This document shows, in pieces, positions 62,863 through 64,000 of a DNA stretch of 64,000 bases. Origin of the DNA: Gracilaria domingensis. Taxonomy: Eukaryota > Rhodophyta > Florideophyceae > Gracilariales > Gracilariaceae. The notes under the pieces are model-generated. The model made no database searches. It was not told where the DNA came from and saw nothing but the letters and a program-made list of their open reading frames with translations. The stretch is from positions 1-64,000 of the forward strand of contig VCMS01000082.1 of the NCBI GenBank assembly GCA_022539475.1, in the 5' to 3' direction. The translations under genes were made by a program, and so were the position numbers. Every line of letters starts with the position of its first letter. Within the stretch, counting starts at the first letter, position 1.

Positions 62863-63379
62863 GGCGAACCTCACAAGATGGAAAGCAACCACTGTACGTC
62901 GCGCTTATCGCAGTCTCAAGCAAATCGGACGTAAAACGTTCACTGGCGACCAGCACACATGAACGGAGCGATGACGAACCAACGACGGACGCAGTGGGCG
63001 GACGTCCGCTTGTACCCGCTCAAGTAGTGGACGTCGCGTAGACGAGAAGCAGTGCGCTCTCGGTAGCGGACGCGTTGGTCCAGCAGTGGGTAGGATGCAT
63101 GAATAGCGCTCGAACCGACGCAAGGCGCAGCACGTGAGAGCTGAGCTCTTCGCTCTATCTACAGACAGCAGCGCGTTTTGGTTAATTTTCACGGCGCGTT
63201 GCGCAGGCACAGTGTGCCCGGCACACGGCACACGTGAGCGTGCCTGCTGGGCTCTCGTGCAGCGCCGCGTGGCAGCGCTTCGCCGTGACTATCGACCTAC
63301 CGCATATCTACTCCTGTATCTACCGAAGGGCATCGTGATGCTCACTCAACGATTCAAGCTCGGAGCTTCGTGAGACGGC

Positions 63380-63442
63380 GAAGGACCGGCATGGTAGACT
63401 GCTTGCGTGAGTCGTGCAAGCAGTGTATCATGCCGGTCCTTC
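63380..63442 (+). ncRNA. Hairpin 1, 26-bp stem, possible small-RNA precursor or mobile-element remnant
   Basis: The left arm GAAGGACCGGCATGGTAGAC continues TGCTTG; the right arm pairs along its full 26 bases with one G-G mismatch and one G-T wobble, leaving an 11-base loop. Such near-perfect folding is unlikely by chance at this length. Whether it is a microRNA-type precursor or a folded MITE remnant is undecided. Confidence 0.4.
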
Positions 63443-63610
63443 CAGGGCTCCGGCCTTCCGCCAACATGCGCATTAACTCTGTTGTGGCAGGGTGTAAGGA
63501 TACCTCTTACCCATGATACAGTATTCAATGTTTATACATTGTCACGTAGAAATCATTTCTGCATCTCCCACAAGAAAGCACTGTCCGATATGGGGACTAA
63601 GTGTGGGAAA

Positions 63611-63659
63611 CAGAATATCGCGCACGGACCGACCGTATGCGTCCGTACACGATATTCTG
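63611..63659 (-). ncRNA. Hairpin 2, 19-bp stem, possible small-RNA precursor
   Basis: The left arm CAGAATATCGCGCACGGAC and its partner differ at two positions. On the - strand both differences become G-U wobbles, so the RNA from that strand could pair end to end. The loop is again 11 bases. Confidence 0.35.
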
Positions 63660-64000
63660 CTTACCGCACTAGGGTAAACCTCTTCTGATGCAAATAAAGG
63701 TCCATTCCTACGACTTATACAGCGCAATAGCCACCACAGTCCAAGTTGACGCAGTGGCGTTCTGGAGTTTCTGTAGGTGTGCTCAGTTCAAAGATAGAAG
63801 GCTAGAAGGCTATAAGGATACCCCCCCCACCCTGAGTTACATCTTTCCGCTTCCACTTCCAGAGCGCAGTTTCGCGGTTGATACTCAGAAACGCCCAGCA
63901 GCGGGCTCCGCCCGCACACGAACCAGTTTTTGCTGAGACGTGCGACGTGTGTCATTCTCGCGAATACGTAAGGGGGGTCTCCGTTACCATGACGGCTGCA

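Larger units (their letters stand above)
62863..64000. other. Gene-poor end with two long hairpins
   Basis: No supported CDS; the frame at 62905-63231 has a basic composition and no motif. Hairpin 1 has arms 63380-63405 and 63417-63442, hairpin 2 has arms 63611-63629 and 63641-63659. The last 200 bases hold a CCCCCCC run near 63820. Confidence 0.55.

Noticed and set aside
1..64000. tRNA, rRNA or CRISPR loci
   Set aside because: No cloverleaf-type B-box sequence in a plausible context, no rRNA core and no regular repeat-spacer array were seen.

Overview
The window is nuclear DNA of a photosynthetic eukaryote. Genes are compact and mostly single-exon, with a few short GT-AG introns. It carries plastid-type enzymes (zeta-carotene desaturase, LL-diaminopimelate aminotransferase, a carboxyarabinitol-phosphatase-like protein) beside ordinary eukaryotic genes (ORC1, DRG1, CTU1, m-AAA protease). 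Few introns, tight gene groups and large Ty3/gypsy blocks fit a red alga, perhaps a florideophyte. That placement is an inference from gene content, not a species identification.

Region 1 (1-17.5 kb) is retrotransposon. Element 1 (+ strand) has a frame-broken gag, an intact long pol, a separate chromodomain ORF, then a long antisense ORF and a polypurine tract before LTR-like DNA. Element 2 (- strand) has intact gag and a pol truncated at its 3' end. The two 3' ends face each other near 10.5 kb. Each element carries its own iterated short palindrome. Element 1 also repeats one 14-base polypurine sequence exactly three times.

Region 2 (17.5-26.7 kb) holds two unrecognised ORFs, a small Cys-rich ORF, a large protein made of two tandem kinase units, DRG1 with two introns, and plastid DapL.

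Region 3 (26.7-33.2 kb) is a very GC-rich island around a two-finger C2H2 protein, followed by ZDS, whose 3' end is duplicated in tandem.

Region 4 (33.5-50 kb) has an AN1-UBL protein, a gene-poor repeat stretch, mitochondrial m-AAA protease, CTU1, an SBBP-repeat membrane protein, ORC1 and a BTB-like acidic protein.

Region 5 (50.6-64 kb) has a GLTP-domain protein, an oxidoreductase remnant, a histidine phosphatase, a glutaredoxin-like remnant, S-formylglutathione hydrolase (one intron), a class IV-like deacetylase, a full-length ABCB transporter (two introns), an S26 peptidase homologue lacking both catalytic residues, a small membrane protein and two long hairpins. Several neighbours are divergent pairs sharing promoter regions of about 0.7 kb (m-AAA/CTU1, ORC1/BTB, SFGH/deacetylase). 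I saw no rRNA, tRNA or CRISPR array.
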